A stretch of 64,000 bases of DNA from Lineus longissimus (Eukaryota > Nemertea > Pilidiophora > Heteronemertea > Lineidae), in NCBI RefSeq assembly GCF_910592395.1, contig NC_088310.1:16621501-16685500 (forward strand), given 5' to 3'. The notes below the pieces were generated by a model. It did no database searches. It was not told the origin of the DNA and worked only from the letters and a program-made list of their open reading frames with translations. Both the position numbers and the translations under genes were made by a program. Each line of letters begins with the position of its first letter. Within the stretch, counting starts at the first letter, position 1. This document shows positions 1 to 13,600 of the stretch, piece by piece.

Positions 1-1688
1 AGAGCAACCTTCCTTGCATAACGATTCTCAGAACATTGAAACAATTATTGGCAGATTATGATTGGGAGCTGATAGTTTGATCAATGACCACCATGACCCA
101 GTTAATAAACCTGCTCGGCCGCAGAAGTGTCAACAAATGTAAATTGCGCTATATAACTGATGCAGGTAACGAGATCAAACAGACCGGAAACAAAAGGTAT
201 TGATTTCAGCGATATGTGTCCATGTGTCCGAAGTTTGTTTGATTGGTGAACAGTCAACAGCTTACCAATGCAATTCAATTTCATTAATTCCTGCCTATAC
301 ATAGGGGTAGGCCACTGGGAATCAGGTCTCTTGTCCGAAGTCATCTCCTAAATTGATCACAAAAATCCTTTAAAGGACCATTGACATTATTAGGGGCAAA
401 ATTACCCAGCTGTTGGCTGCCCAGTCACCTCCTATTCTACATAAGTAATTTCCATCAACAAATTGCTCAAAAAGGAAAAATTCAAAATCTGACTGAATTA
501 TCACGCTTTTCCGATGTTGACTCCGATTTGACCTGAGTTACCTCTCCATACGTCGATTCTTTCCATGTGGAACGATGCATTAGTAAGGCACTTCCTGGAG
601 CCATGGATCTACCCTGTGACCCCTTGATGCTGATAAAGCATCAAACATGTTCAGAAAATTAGTTAACTGATGAACCAGAAGAAGAAAAAACACACTGCAA
701 TAAAAAGCCGCCCATTGCTTTAGTTCTTGAATAATGCCCCTCCCTCCCGCAAAACGACCTCCCCATAGGCCACGTACTAGGTCGTACTCTATTCAGAGGA
801 TATCTTATGCATTCAACACATTAGCTGCATTTCTCTGACACCAGTAACAAGAGAAATATCTCAAATTTCCGCCAAAGTTTGTAATTTCAGACTTTTGAGC
901 AAATCATTTCCGTTGCGAACACCAGGCATTACCATGACAATTCTTGGACTGTTTCCCTCCCGTATAGAAATCAATACTGTCAATAATGTTGCTGATGACT
1001 TGAGTCTCTAAAGAGCAGTCGTCTCCCTGTCGGATGTGGGGAGAATATAAATCCTTCCAAGCAGAGGCCATGATGGAGCATTGCTCTGTCATGTCTGTTA
1101 GAAAAATCCCTTGTGGGATTGCCCTGAGGCTTGATATTTCATCTGACCAAGTCATTACAGCCTCAGTTTACATCACTTATTTGGTGCATGGGGTACTTGA
1201 CTTGTTTTATGCTGGCGTCAAAATGCTTGTGCCTTCAGATAGACCAGTGTGTGAATGGTAATAGTTGCCTTGTTTGCTGATAGTTAGGCGTATCAACGTA
1301 CATGATGTCGCAGGCTAATTCTTTCATTCTAAGTAAGATGATACATTCTCTCAATAGTTTGTGCATTCTCAATACTTTCTTACATCATGTACATTGTCAA
1401 TAAGTTCTTACCTGCGGTCTCGTGGGTTTCCGGGAAAGACAACCACTCGTCTGATATTTCCAATTGAAAACATGCTGACTTCCCGGCAGTGAATGTCAAT
1501 CCTAAAGTCTCCTCCTTTCACCGCCGACACAATAGGGCGGGAAATCTCTCAGACGCACACTCATAAACGGGTGGCGAATGAAATTGCTCGACACAAAGTA
1601 ATTGAATGACGGCCTGAATTGATAGTACCAACCTCGGGATCAGGTTACCCTTCTTCTGTACAACATTCACAGTGCACTTGGGTCCGGT
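1..1688. other. Intergenic or intronic, nothing recognised
   Basis: AT-rich single-copy-looking DNA. The longest open frames are about 80 codons with no family resemblance, and no repeat structure was seen. Confidence 0.5.
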
Positions 1689-1923
1689 CAGCATCCCTGG
1701 AAGCGTTACTCACTGAACACCTGGTCTTTAATTACAACGGCTTTCAGTGCGTGTCTTGTGCGACAACCACGAGTGAGTGTAATGTTAGTGTTACACGACA
1801 TGGACGCGTGGGAAAGGAAGGGAATGCAGGGAGACTACCGATAGAGTAACAGTCCTTCTGACGGCCGATCAGGGGGGAGTTTATCGGCGGTGAAGGATGG
1901 ATATACGCACAACGACGGTGATC
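1689..1923. repeat. Dispersed ~230-bp repeat, copy 1
   Basis: Starts at CAGCATCCCTGGAA and ends near CACAACGACGGTGATC. It matches 27141-27368 almost base for base apart from scattered substitutions and small indels, while the flanks on both sides differ. It contains the shared blocks CGACAACCACGAGTGAGTG and CTTCTGACGGCCGATCAGG. No terminal inverted repeats or poly-A were seen, so its class is unknown; a solo LTR or DNA-element fragment is possible. Confidence 0.85.
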
Positions 1924-2385
1924 CTGAGCCTCCAGTTAATACAATGAATACTTAATGCATACGAATACAAACCCCTTTAAGATGCTTGACATTTGCAAAT
2001 TTATTAGAATATACTATGGTATCATAAAGTTGCATAATTGGAGGCTGTTTTCTTGTGTCTATACTTCTATGAGAAAATAATTTGATAGAATAAGAAAAGG
2101 ACAAATATTGATTGATACTTCCCAATTCAGACTCTGCATCTTCAGCTTTATTTCAATATCTAATTAAAAACAAGACATTCTCACCCTGGAGAATCAATTC
2201 TCCAGATTGCAGAGAATCTTATATAAATCTTGTGTATTCATGGCAGGACCTCCAACTTTCTGTGCATTAGAGGTGCCTGGATGAGACCTGGGAAAATGTC
2301 AGCATCACAAAATAACTGCCAAAATGTGCACTCGTTGATAAAGTTACCAAAATAACGTGTGTCGATCTGGTGACTAGGACATTTT
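1924..2385. other. Nothing recognised apart from a short palindrome
   Basis: AT-rich DNA. CTGGAGAAT-CA-ATTCTCCAG near 2187-2206 can form a 9-bp hairpin; no gene or repeat was seen. Confidence 0.5.
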
Positions 2386-2816
2386 GACATCATATGGGAA
2401 GGAGCCTCATGGCCTATTGGTTTACACTGCTGGCCACCACGCAATAGGGCCCAGGTTCGATCCCGGGGAGAACCCAGGATCGTATGTCTGGATGAACCGG
2501 CATGGCTTTCAAGGAACTAAAATTCCTGGCTCTTCACAGTCCTTCGAATGAGACTCAAAACCGAGGTTCCTTGTACCTGGTGTCTATGCCAGGGCAAGCT
2601 AAGACCCCACCAAGTGAGAAACATGAGTAGCTTGCGTGGGCTCTATCTCTCTCGCCAAAGTCGGACCACTAGGCCAATAAACCCAATTGGCGCCTAACCG
2701 TAGTGGCACGCAGGATACGCTCATCCCGCCTTGGAGGAGGATTACTCCTAGGAGAATGACCCCTCCAAGTGCAGAGCGAACATTGAAGAAGAAGAAGAAG
2801 AAGAAGACATCATATG
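2386..2816 (+). mobile_element. tRNA-derived SINE with 11-bp target-site duplication
   Basis: GACATCATATG occurs at 2386-2396 and again at 2806-2816, bounding a 409-bp body. The head has a TGGCCTATTGG A-box-like element near 2409 and a GGTTCGATCCC B box near 2454. The tail is a (GAA)n run at about 2785-2805. Internal pol III promoter, simple-repeat tail and target duplication together define a SINE. The perfect duplication suggests a fairly recent insertion. Confidence 0.85.
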
Positions 2817-3857
2817 CATTAAAGGGAACTTGTAGGAGCAATACAATGCCTTCAGTCAGTATCAAAGCAACTGATGCATCATCAGGTCATACGTGAGTTT
2901 CTGAATGGACCCTTATAGTAGGCCTTATTGTCCACATGTTCATCAGGCCGAGCCTAGCTTACTGATTTGCGCTGGACTTTGATTAACAGGAAATGAGAAG
3001 GTTCATTTTCACCACCCAAGAAAATGTAAAATGGAAACATGTGGTCTGATTCTATTTTTACTTGTCATTTAGTGATCACGCGTCCAACCTTGTATGCAGG
3101 GTAATGTGGCTTTCTCATTGGTCGAACGTTAATTTTGTTCACAGCCTTATAAGGCACTTGAGCGCAACGCAGTATTTCTCTGAAGGAGAAAAGCTTGATG
3201 GGTTATATCCGGTACGCGCGAGACTACCGCAAAGACTTATGGGTACGTACCGCCAGCTCCCCCGGTCTGTACATCTTGATTGTAGTATTAGCCACCCAGT
3301 TCCTTTGTAGTGCATGCACTAGTCAATGTATTGATAATTTGCAATTGACAAACCTGCAGTGCATCTTTCTCTAACTGTGATGCGATTCGTGCTACATGTA
3401 CATGTGGAAGAATCTTATTACCAGATTAACAAAACATTATTTTATTGGAAGATTCCAACAACACAATCTTCTCTAACATTTTGAAAAGATTCCTCTGAGC
3501 TTCCTCCTTTTCCAAACCGGCAAGCTCGGCAAGTTGGAATGCCTGTTCTCGGTAATCTTGGGAAATGATTCTCCAGGGTGATTCTGTGAGATATTGTAAC
3601 ATCTATTCTCCCGAGTACAAAACACTTGATATGATATTTCCCAAGGCACAACGGATTTTGTTGAGCTGTAACATCCAAGCACGAAAAAAATGACAATCAT
3701 ATATCATGTATGACATGACATAAGTAGTTAGTTTTTACGAAACATCTTGTATTTTCTCCATCATTGTCCAATGCTTAGATTTCCAATTTCCCGATCATCT
3801 CTTCTTTGTTGGAGAAGTTCCGGAGCGTTTGCTCTCGGTTTTGAAGTGCATACCAGG
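2817..3857. other. Nothing recognised apart from a palindrome
   Basis: Contains a perfect TAGTGCATGCACTA palindrome at 3308-3321. Open frames on the minus strand (3442-3700) overlap one another and show no family features. Confidence 0.5.
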
Positions 3858-3900
3858 CACGGATCCAGGGTTTGGAAAGGGGATGCTGAAGTGAGAAAAA
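3858..3900. repeat. Fragment of the GGATCCAGG dispersed repeat
   Basis: GCACGGATCCAGGGTTTGGAAAGGGG resembles the starts of blocks near 20925, 26750 and 52873. The copy is short and its boundaries are uncertain. Confidence 0.4.
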
Positions 3901-4131
3901 AATGTCTAAATGTTATGGAATGTTTCGGGCTTCCATAGAACGGTTGTAACATTCTCTCTAGTATAAATGACGACCAACTATCCATTATATGGAGGACTTT
4001 CCTTTATTCAATTATGGTTGACATACTCGGCACTATGACTGCTGCAATCATGATTGCATGCAACAAAAATCTCTTGTTTGTGGTGGTCGTTGCAATCGGC
4101 GATTGCAGCAACATTCGCATCGCAATGATTT

Positions 4132-4695
4132 CCGGTTTTACCCGCAACAAGGGATCTTTTTGTCGCCCAAAACAGCAATTAAACAAAAATCCTACAAGAT
4201 TCACCAGTTAAGTGTCTCTTGAGATTGCTTGCACACAAATCATTACTAATTAATTGGAATATCAGCTATTTCATTAGACTTTCAGCGTAAAGAAGCAAAA
4301 GATTCCTCCACCAATGATGCAATGCAGCAATTACCGGTTTTACCCGCAGACAAGGGACCTTTTTGTGGCACAGAGCAGTGATTATAATCCCAGGTCGGAG
4401 TAATTTAAAATGCTCATTTCCACTGCGCTTGAGAATTGCCTTTCCCAATCTGTGTGTGATTTCTATAAAAATCCAGAAACTGCGCAAAGTGTTTTCCTCA
4501 TCTCGACATCGTTTAGAGGCAGGAGTTATTCTTTCTGTTGGAATCGAGATCCAATTAACAAAACAAACAAAATTCCGGCAAGATTCACCAGCTTAAGTGT
4601 CTCTTGAGATTGCTTGTGCGCGGATCATTACTAATTGATTAGTGAATCAGAATATCTGCAGCTTTTTCAGTGGACTTTCAGCGTAAAGAAGTACC
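4132..4695. repeat. Imperfect two-copy segment duplication
   Basis: CCGGTTTTACCCGC with the following ACAAGGGA...CTTTTTGT occurs at 4132 and 4334. The AAGATTCACCAG...AAGTGTCTCTTGAGATTGCTTG block, continuing to CAGCGTAAAGAAG, occurs at 4196 and 4580. The second unit carries about 180 extra bases between the two shared blocks. Small open frames here differ between copies and are not conserved. Confidence 0.7.
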
Positions 4696-5134
4696 AGATT
4701 TCTGCAGCAATGGTGGAATTTGGCTGGTTTTTAGTACCACAGGATTCTGGTTGGCAGGTTGCTACAACTGTGGTATTGAGTGCGCTGATCTAGATATCCT
4801 GACATTTTCTTTGCATTGGCATATCTACTTACTGGTGTTTAAATACCTGTGATCGAAGGCGCTTGTAAACAATTCCGCCGAAAACTAACAATGCCTCTAA
4901 GCTGCAAAACAAGATCTTTGCGATTGGGTTGTGGTGTTCTGCTTCAAGTTGTTCCAGAAAAGAAAATCTGTCTGGCAGTGAAAGAAAAATCATTAGCGAA
5001 TAAGTAGGCTGAGTCATTAACTGTGTGACTGGAATAATGTAGCCGTTTGTCTAACAATTCGTAACAAATTTCCCAGAATTTTTGCTTGTTTTGTTTCCTT
5101 GAAAAACTGGAAGAGTAATTAACGGTTGAAAATA
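4696..5134. other. Nothing recognised
   Basis: AT-rich DNA with no repeat, RNA gene or convincing exon. Confidence 0.5.
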
Positions 5135-5332
5135 GGCCCCACCATTTTGGTTCGGGCTTTAATCGTAAAGCAATTAGAACTCCATCAAAATGAAGTGAAT
5201 GCCAATTTAAAAGTTGGTAGGCTGTCTCTTGAAAACACGGAACAAACTCCCACCCTTGAAATCGACATATACTTCGTTTTGAAAGAGTTCTAATTGCTTT
5301 AGGATTTAATTTCTAGCTAAAATGGTGGTGCC
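5135..5332. mobile_element. MITE with ~48-bp terminal inverted repeats
   Basis: GGCCCCACCATTTTGG...AAAGCAATTAGAACTC on the left is mirrored on the right by GAGTTCTAATTGCTTT...AATGGTGGTGCC. The arms pair with a few mismatches and enclose about 100 bases. No clear target duplication was seen, so the superfamily is undecided. Confidence 0.75.
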
Positions 5333-8300
5333 TGTGGTCAACCCTGGGGCTGTGACCTCATCTTTGACATAGACAAAAGCAACAGGGTTCTTTCCTTTTG
5401 TCAGGAGTTGGAGCTGCCTGGTAATATATTACCTGGCAATGATTCCTTTGAAGAATACTTTTTGCAGGAAAAGGACTTCTTCTCAGTGTAATGAAGATCT
5501 ATACGTAGTCTTGATGTTCCTCTGCAATATAGAATCTGTCGGGAACAGTTGCTTTGTTGTCTAAATACACATGAACTCTGGACTGAAATGAAACTATGTT
5601 GATGACGGATAGCATCATTCCCTCCATCTCTGCTTCGGTCAGGTCCAGCTTCTTTACAAGTTAATTACTTGGGGCTGATAACAGCCGCGGATACTGCGTC
5701 TGACTGTCTACCAAGCTGAATGATACCCTCTAATTGAATCCGGGCTGGATCAATGGGTTATTAGGGAAACATAGAAACACATGTGAATTGCCTCGCGTTT
5801 CATTAGCACGTGCTAATCAAACCACAAGAGAGGAAAACATAGCCAATAACTGAGTCTTGATGTCCAGGATGGCATTATATATATTTCACGTGGCCACTTT
5901 GTATTCATGAGACACACATGGTCATTTGCTCTGGAATAATGTGCAAACAAATAGACCTTTCTGGTGATGAGTTAACACATTGTTGCCGAAACAGGTCTTT
6001 CTGGTCCAACAACGATTATACATAAGAGGGCCCGGATCTTGATCAAGAGATTCTGCGCTTAGTTTTTGATATGACCGAGAAGTTAGTGCATTTCTCACAT
6101 ACATATACACTTTTTCAATTTCAGTGTGGTCATTTTTGGTACAGCAAGGATGGATAATCATCCAGCATCCAATCTGTCACAATTTTGTTAATAATCAAAT
6201 CTCAACCGTTTTATTGACTTCATAACAGAAATAAAAATTCATATCAATTTGCTGGATCATAAGACTCAGCTTTCAAGACCAACAATCTTCTAACCAATAG
6301 TTAATGCACCATCTCGATGAGTTACTCATTGATTGCAATTACTTCAAAAAGATAAATTTTCATGACATTTTCGTGCAAAAATATGAGGTTGCCCCAAAAA
6401 TAATGCTGATGAAAACAACTGAACATGCTGAATGACTATGTGTACTACCTTAGTTAGGGCCATAGCCCCCCAAAAATCCACAAATTGGAAAGTTGGCATG
6501 GATTTGCCTTTTCAAAACACAGAATTTGTTGTTTTCGAAATTAAATTTGTTGTTTTCGAGTAAAAAAAGGGGACTTTTGAGGTGTCTGTTTATTCACAGA
6601 ATTCACAAAATCAAAAATAGAAATGGATTTTCAAAAAACCTGATTTTGGGGCCCTAATTTTATTAGTTTAAAATGTAAGAAATGTCTTACATTATGATGG
6701 TCAGAAAATATGAAATATGTTGTCTTAAGTTCTTGCTCCTTTTCCAAGTCAATCATTCATAGACATTTTAGGTAATTACTGTAACAAACAATATTAGACA
6801 TGAAAATTCTTATGTATTGCTATCTATTTGCTCTCCTCATCATCAACCTGTTGGATTGGCAGCATCACTGAAGACGTCTCCATTGATGCTGGACCAATCA
6901 ATCTTTCAACGTTCCGCTCCAGTGCGTCACTCACATGTAGAGGAACTCTATTACTCACATCGAATGATCTGACTGATTTTCCATAACATTGGATTTTCCA
7001 CTTGGAGAACCGGCCATTAATTTCTATAGGTGTTATTAGGTGAACTTGTTTGGGGTGAAATGTTATTTGGTTAGGTGAAGGTACTAAAAGTATCACACCT
7101 GAGTTGCAAGTGGTGTCATGAACTGAATATACCACTATTTGCCATGTGCCATTTATTGATATGTGATGGTTTAGTAGAAGTGCCACTAAATTGACTAGGC
7201 TGTGATGAGCAACTTATATCAATCTGAATTAGATCATCAGAAGTGTTAAAGGGGGAACGGTCTGTCTAGGGACTCAAGGATTGCCCAAAAATGACTATCA
7301 GGTTCGGGATAGAGGATAATTTCATCAGGAATTCGGGATTGAGGTGCTGTTGACTAATGTGATTCGCTTAATACATGGCACCATGGAATCGGGATTTTCC
7401 CTTGAACAACCTTATCAGGATGACCGTATCGCTTCCCAAAATAGCCCTCGAAGGTTAGTTGAACCAAAGTTTTCTTACAAAAATTAATATTGTCAAGCGC
7501 ATCTATAGCGGGATCTGGGATTTCATCAAAATTCGTATTGTGAGAAGGAATATGGCCACTTTATTACGGGATGTTGGAACAGGTAACCCATTCCCCCCTC
7601 GTTCGAAATGCTTTTTCTTTTATCACTAATTGCCTGTTCAATTTGTGTAAGAATGAGTCAGATGGTGACCCGTTCCTTGTTGTCATTGATGAGCAAAATT
7701 ATAAAACCTTTGATAAGTCATGCTGGGTACCATGTGTACTTCTAAACGAGCTTTAAAATGTTAAAGAACGACCAGAAAAACCTGACAGTGTTGTCAATCA
7801 CCGAGGTAATTAGCCTGGATAAATTGGTTTTCTGTTAACGACCACGGCTGATCGCTAAATCGGGAGCGGACTCCTCAACCAGAACTGATACACTTCATTT
7901 CAGAACCTTCCATCATCTCTAATCCAGCTTTCTCTTGCGATGCACGTCATAAAGTTCACTCTCTTAAACCAGGGGATCACAGTTGCAAATGGATATTTCG
8001 TCCATAAACCATGATCCTTTAATTACCGTGAGTTAGGTGAAAAGTTAAATAGCTTTTTGATGTGTTTTTGAGGTGTTTACTATCCATCCAGATTATCCAA
8101 GACTGGTTAATGTGACTGGCTAAGCCCAAAATCTCCAATCCCGTCACCAGTTTTTATAGAACAGAGCAAAATCAAGTTTGGGTAGAAGTTCAGTCACCAC
8201 TTTTCTGGCTGTGGCACCCCCAAATGAACTATGAGAGTATTTAACTTCTAAAAAGCCTCTGGCTGACTGGTAGACGCAAGCTATTATCACCCCAGATGTC

Positions 8301-9147
8301 AGATCAAGTGTGCAAGCGCTTCCCTTAATTCAGAAAAATCGTTAAAATTGACCATGAAATTTTGAAAAATCGTTCTCGAGTGAAATCGACGTCTTTCTCC
8401 CGAGTCCTCAATCCACTGATGCTAGCCACCACTCTGCCACAGTCCATGATCACTGCAGTGGGCCTCGGCTTAACTTGCTGATCTCAGATAAAAAGCAGAA
8501 CAAAAACAAAAAGATGCCGACGCCTTTCATCTCGTGGCTGTGGGCTTTTCTGATTGAGGAGTATGTCCCATTTCAGTTGACTGATTGCCCTATTGCGTGC
8601 AGCTCCAATGACATTGATGCTCTGTCCTCACCAGCCACGAAGACAGAAAAACCCTACGTCTTAGGCAATAATCAATCACATGAAATTCTTACCTTCTGAT
8701 GTCATATTCAGACTTCACCGATTTTATAAATTACCATTTTCCTGTCAATGGTCTAGAGCGGTGCATGAGCGTGATTGATTTGCTTGTCACACCGCCATGA
8801 AAAACTCATTCCAGGTACTGTTTACTGAAGACATCCTGTCAATATTGTGCAGTGATTTATAGCTGGGGTATATTTGGAAAATCACTGTGTGAGTGTGCGT
8901 CAAGTCGGTTCTTGGTCTCGGTGGAATTGCAGGAAACCCATTGTAGTCAATAAAATACCAATAAGATGCCTTGATCTAGATGATATATATTTGCTTTAAG
9001 GTACTCTTGCTCTCTCAAACAGAATGGACAGGCCGTTAAGCGTTGTAGGAGGGTGATTTATTTGGAGACTGAAATGTTCAATGAACTGTATTTCTCTGTT
9101 AGAGAGAGGCACTTGACCACGTCAAAAGACACGATGTTTGTTTTTAA
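5333..9147. other. Long stretch without a recognised gene
   Basis: Holds a perfect 14-bp palindrome TTAGCACGTGCTAA (E-box CACGTG core) at about 5801-5814. It also holds a 120-codon minus-strand frame ending at 6824, discussed under findings. The rest shows no repeat or exon I can support. Confidence 0.5.
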
Positions 9148-9600
9148 CTCACCTCCAGAGAGGTGAACTTGGTACATATGTTCCCCTACAATGTATGTAA
9201 TGACACCTTGGAGAACAAATTTTGGTCTGGTTCCATTCCTGATATTGCCACCAGGTGGCTAAAACCGGAAACACAAAAAGTACTTTGTTTCCCTAACTAC
9301 CTCACCAATTTTTATTGTAGATACATGTAATGACGATACATGTCATGACGATACATGACATGTCACACATGTTTTTGATTTGACCTACTTTTAAATGTCA
9401 CAGAGGTCAAATAGTGTAAATTAGTCGATGGTGGCACGTGTGGTAACAACTGGAGCTATTGACTGGAATTTGGTAAATATGAATACCTATGTTGTGAAAC
9501 TTCGGTTTGTTCGATTCCCGGTTTGGCCACCAGGTGGTTTAAATGAAAAACAATAACATGTGTGTGAGGGAGGTGAGCACAATGGCCCTGACCATTTCAT
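9148..9600 (+). mobile_element. GCTCACC-family element, short copy
   Basis: Begins ACTCACCTCCAGAGAGGTGAACTTGG and ends GAGGTGAGCACAATGGCCCTG...CATTTCATT, the end shared with the copies at 32.5-35.5 kb. It includes the family's CCACCAGGTGG block twice and ATGTCA-CAG-AGGTCA at 9395-9409. It lacks the CGT microsatellite. Confidence 0.7.
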
Positions 9601-10455
9601 TTGTGTCAGATATCACGTGACTGAATTTTCATTTTGTCATGTTAGTGAAGTTACTAGCATTCATCACCTGCTGCACTCTTACGGAAGAATATCGGCTGTT
9701 GATGGTCTTTCGAAGTATCGACTAAATTATTGCTTTTAGACAGATTTATCTAAATACCTTGGATTTTATTGCACCCTCTTTCTCTGTCTTAAACATGCTG
9801 AAGGACAGTACTCATTTAAATCATGGCAACTTTTTGTGCATATTTTTAATCGCGCACTCCTCCTAAGCTTAGAAATAAGAAAGCAATTACCAGTAAGTTC
9901 TGGTGAGTGCCCATGCTGAAAAGATTGAGCATGTTAAGGTTGCGGGGTCAGGGATTATAACCACCATGATGTCACACTCCCAGTAAAGTCATCTTAGATT
10001 TGAGAAGGGACAACTTTCATTTCATTTCAACAAAAAAAATCAGAACCATATCCTGCTGCACTTTGTAGTACGACGCTGAAGTGACACTCTTGTGTCTAGG
10101 CTGGCTGGTCTTCAGCTTAACAATGCCTCTGGACACAGATTCCATGGGGTGTTCTAACTAATTGATGAGGTTACCAGCAGCCTTATGCCTCGGGAGCAAC
10201 TTGACTGGAACCTTTCTATCAGATTTTGCAGAAATGTGTCCAGAGCATCACAGTTGCAAGGTGCTCCTTCAGGCAGAATTCTTCCTCCAGGATTTATATC
10301 ACGACTAGAGTTTATTACCATTTCCCCTGGTACATTCTCTTCAATTGTGATGCTCAATTTGTCAAGAGCGTTTGATACACTATTTTGATTATTTTCAATT
10401 TTCTAAAGGTAAAAAGTAAAAGTAATGAAGACTGATTTGAGGTGTTTTTTTTTTA
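9601..10455. other. Nothing recognised beyond a weak minus-strand frame
   Basis: A minus-strand frame at 10154-10357 of 67 codons reads without low complexity but matches nothing I know and has no clear splice sites. Confidence 0.5.
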
Positions 10456-10619
10456 TACAGTGGAACCTCCCTTAGCAGACACCTCTCTATTAGAGACACT
10501 CTTTTTAGTCCCAAATTGGTTCTTTCCATGCAATTTGACCTCTCTAATCAGGACACCTCTCTATTAAGGACAGCACTTGTCAGTCCCGAGGGTGTCCTTA
10601 ATAGAGAGGTTCTACTGTA
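10456..10619. mobile_element. pogo/Tigger-like MITE, copy 1
   Basis: TA-flanked, beginning CAGTGGAACCTCCC and ending GAGAGGTTCTACTG. The ends are inverted repeats, and CACCTCTCTATTA motifs recur inside in both orientations. TA targets with CAGTxGAACCTC ends fit pogo/Tigger-type Tc1/mariner elements. It is non-autonomous, with no open frame. Confidence 0.75.
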
Positions 10620-13600
10620 CCACCATCAGAAAGATGGAGACGGCCGTTGTGTCCGCATCGAAGCAATTAAAACCTTTTAAGTTTTTTTGCAAACACAAAT
10701 ATGCACCCTATACATGCTTCCCGAAATTGGTGGCTTGCAATTGGAACTAACTTTTTCCCCCTTGTCCGTCATTAAAGGCATTCAAGTGTGTTGGTCAACC
10801 ATGACTATCTCCTTTGTCCCTCCACCATAAGGCCTAGTTTCCCCTTATGACATCACTATTTCAGACACTCAGCGCCCCATTTCTGGAAAGGTGTATAGAG
10901 GTTTTTTAATTAAAATAAAAAACCCAAATGGTTTTTAAGATTGTTGCTGAAAAACTTTTTCGGGGCCCATTTTTGTGTCGGCTGAAAAACCATTATATAA
11001 AGGTTTTTTGGAAGCTTCAACAAATTTTAAATTTTTGATTTGTTTATGCAGCCTGGGGAGGTTAAGAAACTTTATTTCTAAGAGTGAACTTAGTTATACT
11101 GTACTATGTGGTGACGTCCAGTTCATTTCGTGCTCATCGATTCTCTTGGTTTCAACCCCCGGATATTCTACTTACAATTAGATGAATCATCAAAGGCTAG
11201 GTTCAAAGACAGTATCACATCACCTGATTAGAATTGATCTATCGCTTAATTGTGGTGTGTGTTTAGAATTTGGAACACTTGGCGCAGAGCACCTGAATGA
11301 AAGTGGCAGATTTGTCAAAGGTGGCCGCTAAAATGGGTTCTTTCTAAATAAAAAGAAATTGTCATTACGGAAACACCATCTACACCTGAAATTATCCATA
11401 CCCCAAAGATAAAAGAGAGATCCACTTATCCGTATAATGTAAACCAGTAAATATTTGCAGCTATCATCATTCACAGTTTTCTGAAATTGCATCTTTGGCA
11501 TACCAGTATAGTTTTTTAGTGTTTTGAGAACATTCTCATTGTAAATTCAATAAAATTTCATTTTGCAAAGTTTTTCTGCAAATTTCGCTGGTCGCGAAAA
11601 AATGCAGTATTAAACGTACATGATTATTTCATGGTTTGCAGCAAACGTATCCACTATGTTATAGGAGATTTGTCTTGAGATAATGTCGGGCGAGCACTTC
11701 AAGATGATTAAACTTTATTCCTGTGTTGGAGGCACTGCAGATGTACATCCAAATGTACACACAGTGTATGGAACGTTTGTCCACATTTTCTGATACATAC
11801 CAGGACCACAGATTCCTCTGTACAGGAACACAGTAAACTTTAGTAATGCTGGGCCGGCATTTTCTCATGACACTTCTCCTCTAACAACAAGGTTTTCAGA
11901 TTGGAGACAAATCAAATCACATAATTTAAAAGCCACTATCAGGAAGGCCTCTATTTCAAGACATTGACTTATTAATACCTATACTAGAAATATCAGTTTT
12001 TGCCAGCTTTTTACCCGAACATATGTAGGTTTCTTCCATTTGTGACCTTGGATTGGGTACACAATTCGCCTAATGCATTTCACCTAAAAAGTGACTTGAC
12101 CCCAATTCTCCTAATGGATTGCACCAAAAACAAGTTTCAGGGGACTTAGATTTATGGGAGTTTCTTAATAGAAGACTGAAAAAAATCTAAAACTTTGTCT
12201 CTGGGCTGTAACAACAAAAATGCATTACTGTTGCAAACATATCCAGTGAAAAATCTGTGAAAGGAGTGTCTAGAATTTCTAGTAGCTTGAGTGTTGGTGA
12301 TGTTTGATGGTGCTGTACCAAAAGGCTCTTTGATACTCTGCATGTGAGAGCTCTGGATGCAAGTATATATGGTTTTGAGTTGCATTTAAATTCATTTATA
12401 ATACCTTCATTCATTTATAATACCTTCAATGTGACAAAACCTCGGTCTACCAGAGTGTCTTTGAGGGATGTCGGCCTTAAAGCTTATGAGTCTGCTCTCT
12501 GGAGTAGGGCCAGAGGCGAGCAATTGGGATTCTTTGCGATGTGTTTTTTGCATGTTTAGATCTTACTGAATATGGTGGTTACTACAAGTCCACAACTGAA
12601 AGCCAGGCCATGCTCTGGGCAGGCACCGGGCAGGGTAGATTTCCAGGGTAAGCTCCCAGGGAAGCAATCTGAAATCAGTACATAATATGTCTAGACAAAC
12701 TTGTCCAAACACAACTCAATCATATGCATCTTGACAGGGTGCATAAAGATAAGTTGACAAAACTTTTCTGGGTGGCCGGTTGGAAGAATGCGTTCTTAAA
12801 ACTTACATAAATTCACTTTGGATTGTCCAAACTTCACTTGATCTTATTCATCGATAGCACTGCTCGAATTCTCTACTCAATAAAACTTTCAGCAATCTCC
12901 ATCAAGCTGATCTTGTCGAATTTGGATCCAAAAGCTTACTGGAAATCACTTGCAAAAACTTATTTTGCCAATCAGCGGACGGTGCATGCTTGACGTTTTG
13001 ACATCATACTGCCTCATCGTACACACCGTTACGTCATGAAAGTTATGTATATGTAACTTTGAAATTAATCAACGCCACATTAGTGGATTCTACAAGAAAA
13101 ATCAATTACTGTTATGGGGTGATGTTCAGCCTCAAAACATCTCTAATATTGGAAATAAAGAGCTCCCTTCGATTTATAGGATTCAGTTTGAGCCTCATGA
13201 CCAGTCTGAGTGTCTCCGACTTCAATGAGAGACACGAATCGGCTTACTCCCTGCCTCGCTCGACTGAAACAATCATGGCTCTTATTGGTTTCCGTGGTGA
13301 AATTCAATGAAATTCATTCTCGAGATATCGATTCATTCGGTTAGTGTCGTGATTGCATTTCCTTCTGTCACCAGTCTTCAGCCAGGCAAACGATGCTGGT
13401 AGAATTTGACGAATGAATTGTCTGCAAATATTCTAGCGTTGACACAGTTATTGGGTTCATGACATCATGGGAATAGTGCAGTCGGACGTGGTTATAATGA
13501 TTTTCAAGGGACATGTTTTTTCTTTTTTATACATGACATATCTGAGTTTTATTTTTCGAACAATCGGTATGGTATGATGGGGTGACATTGGCCTCAGTGC

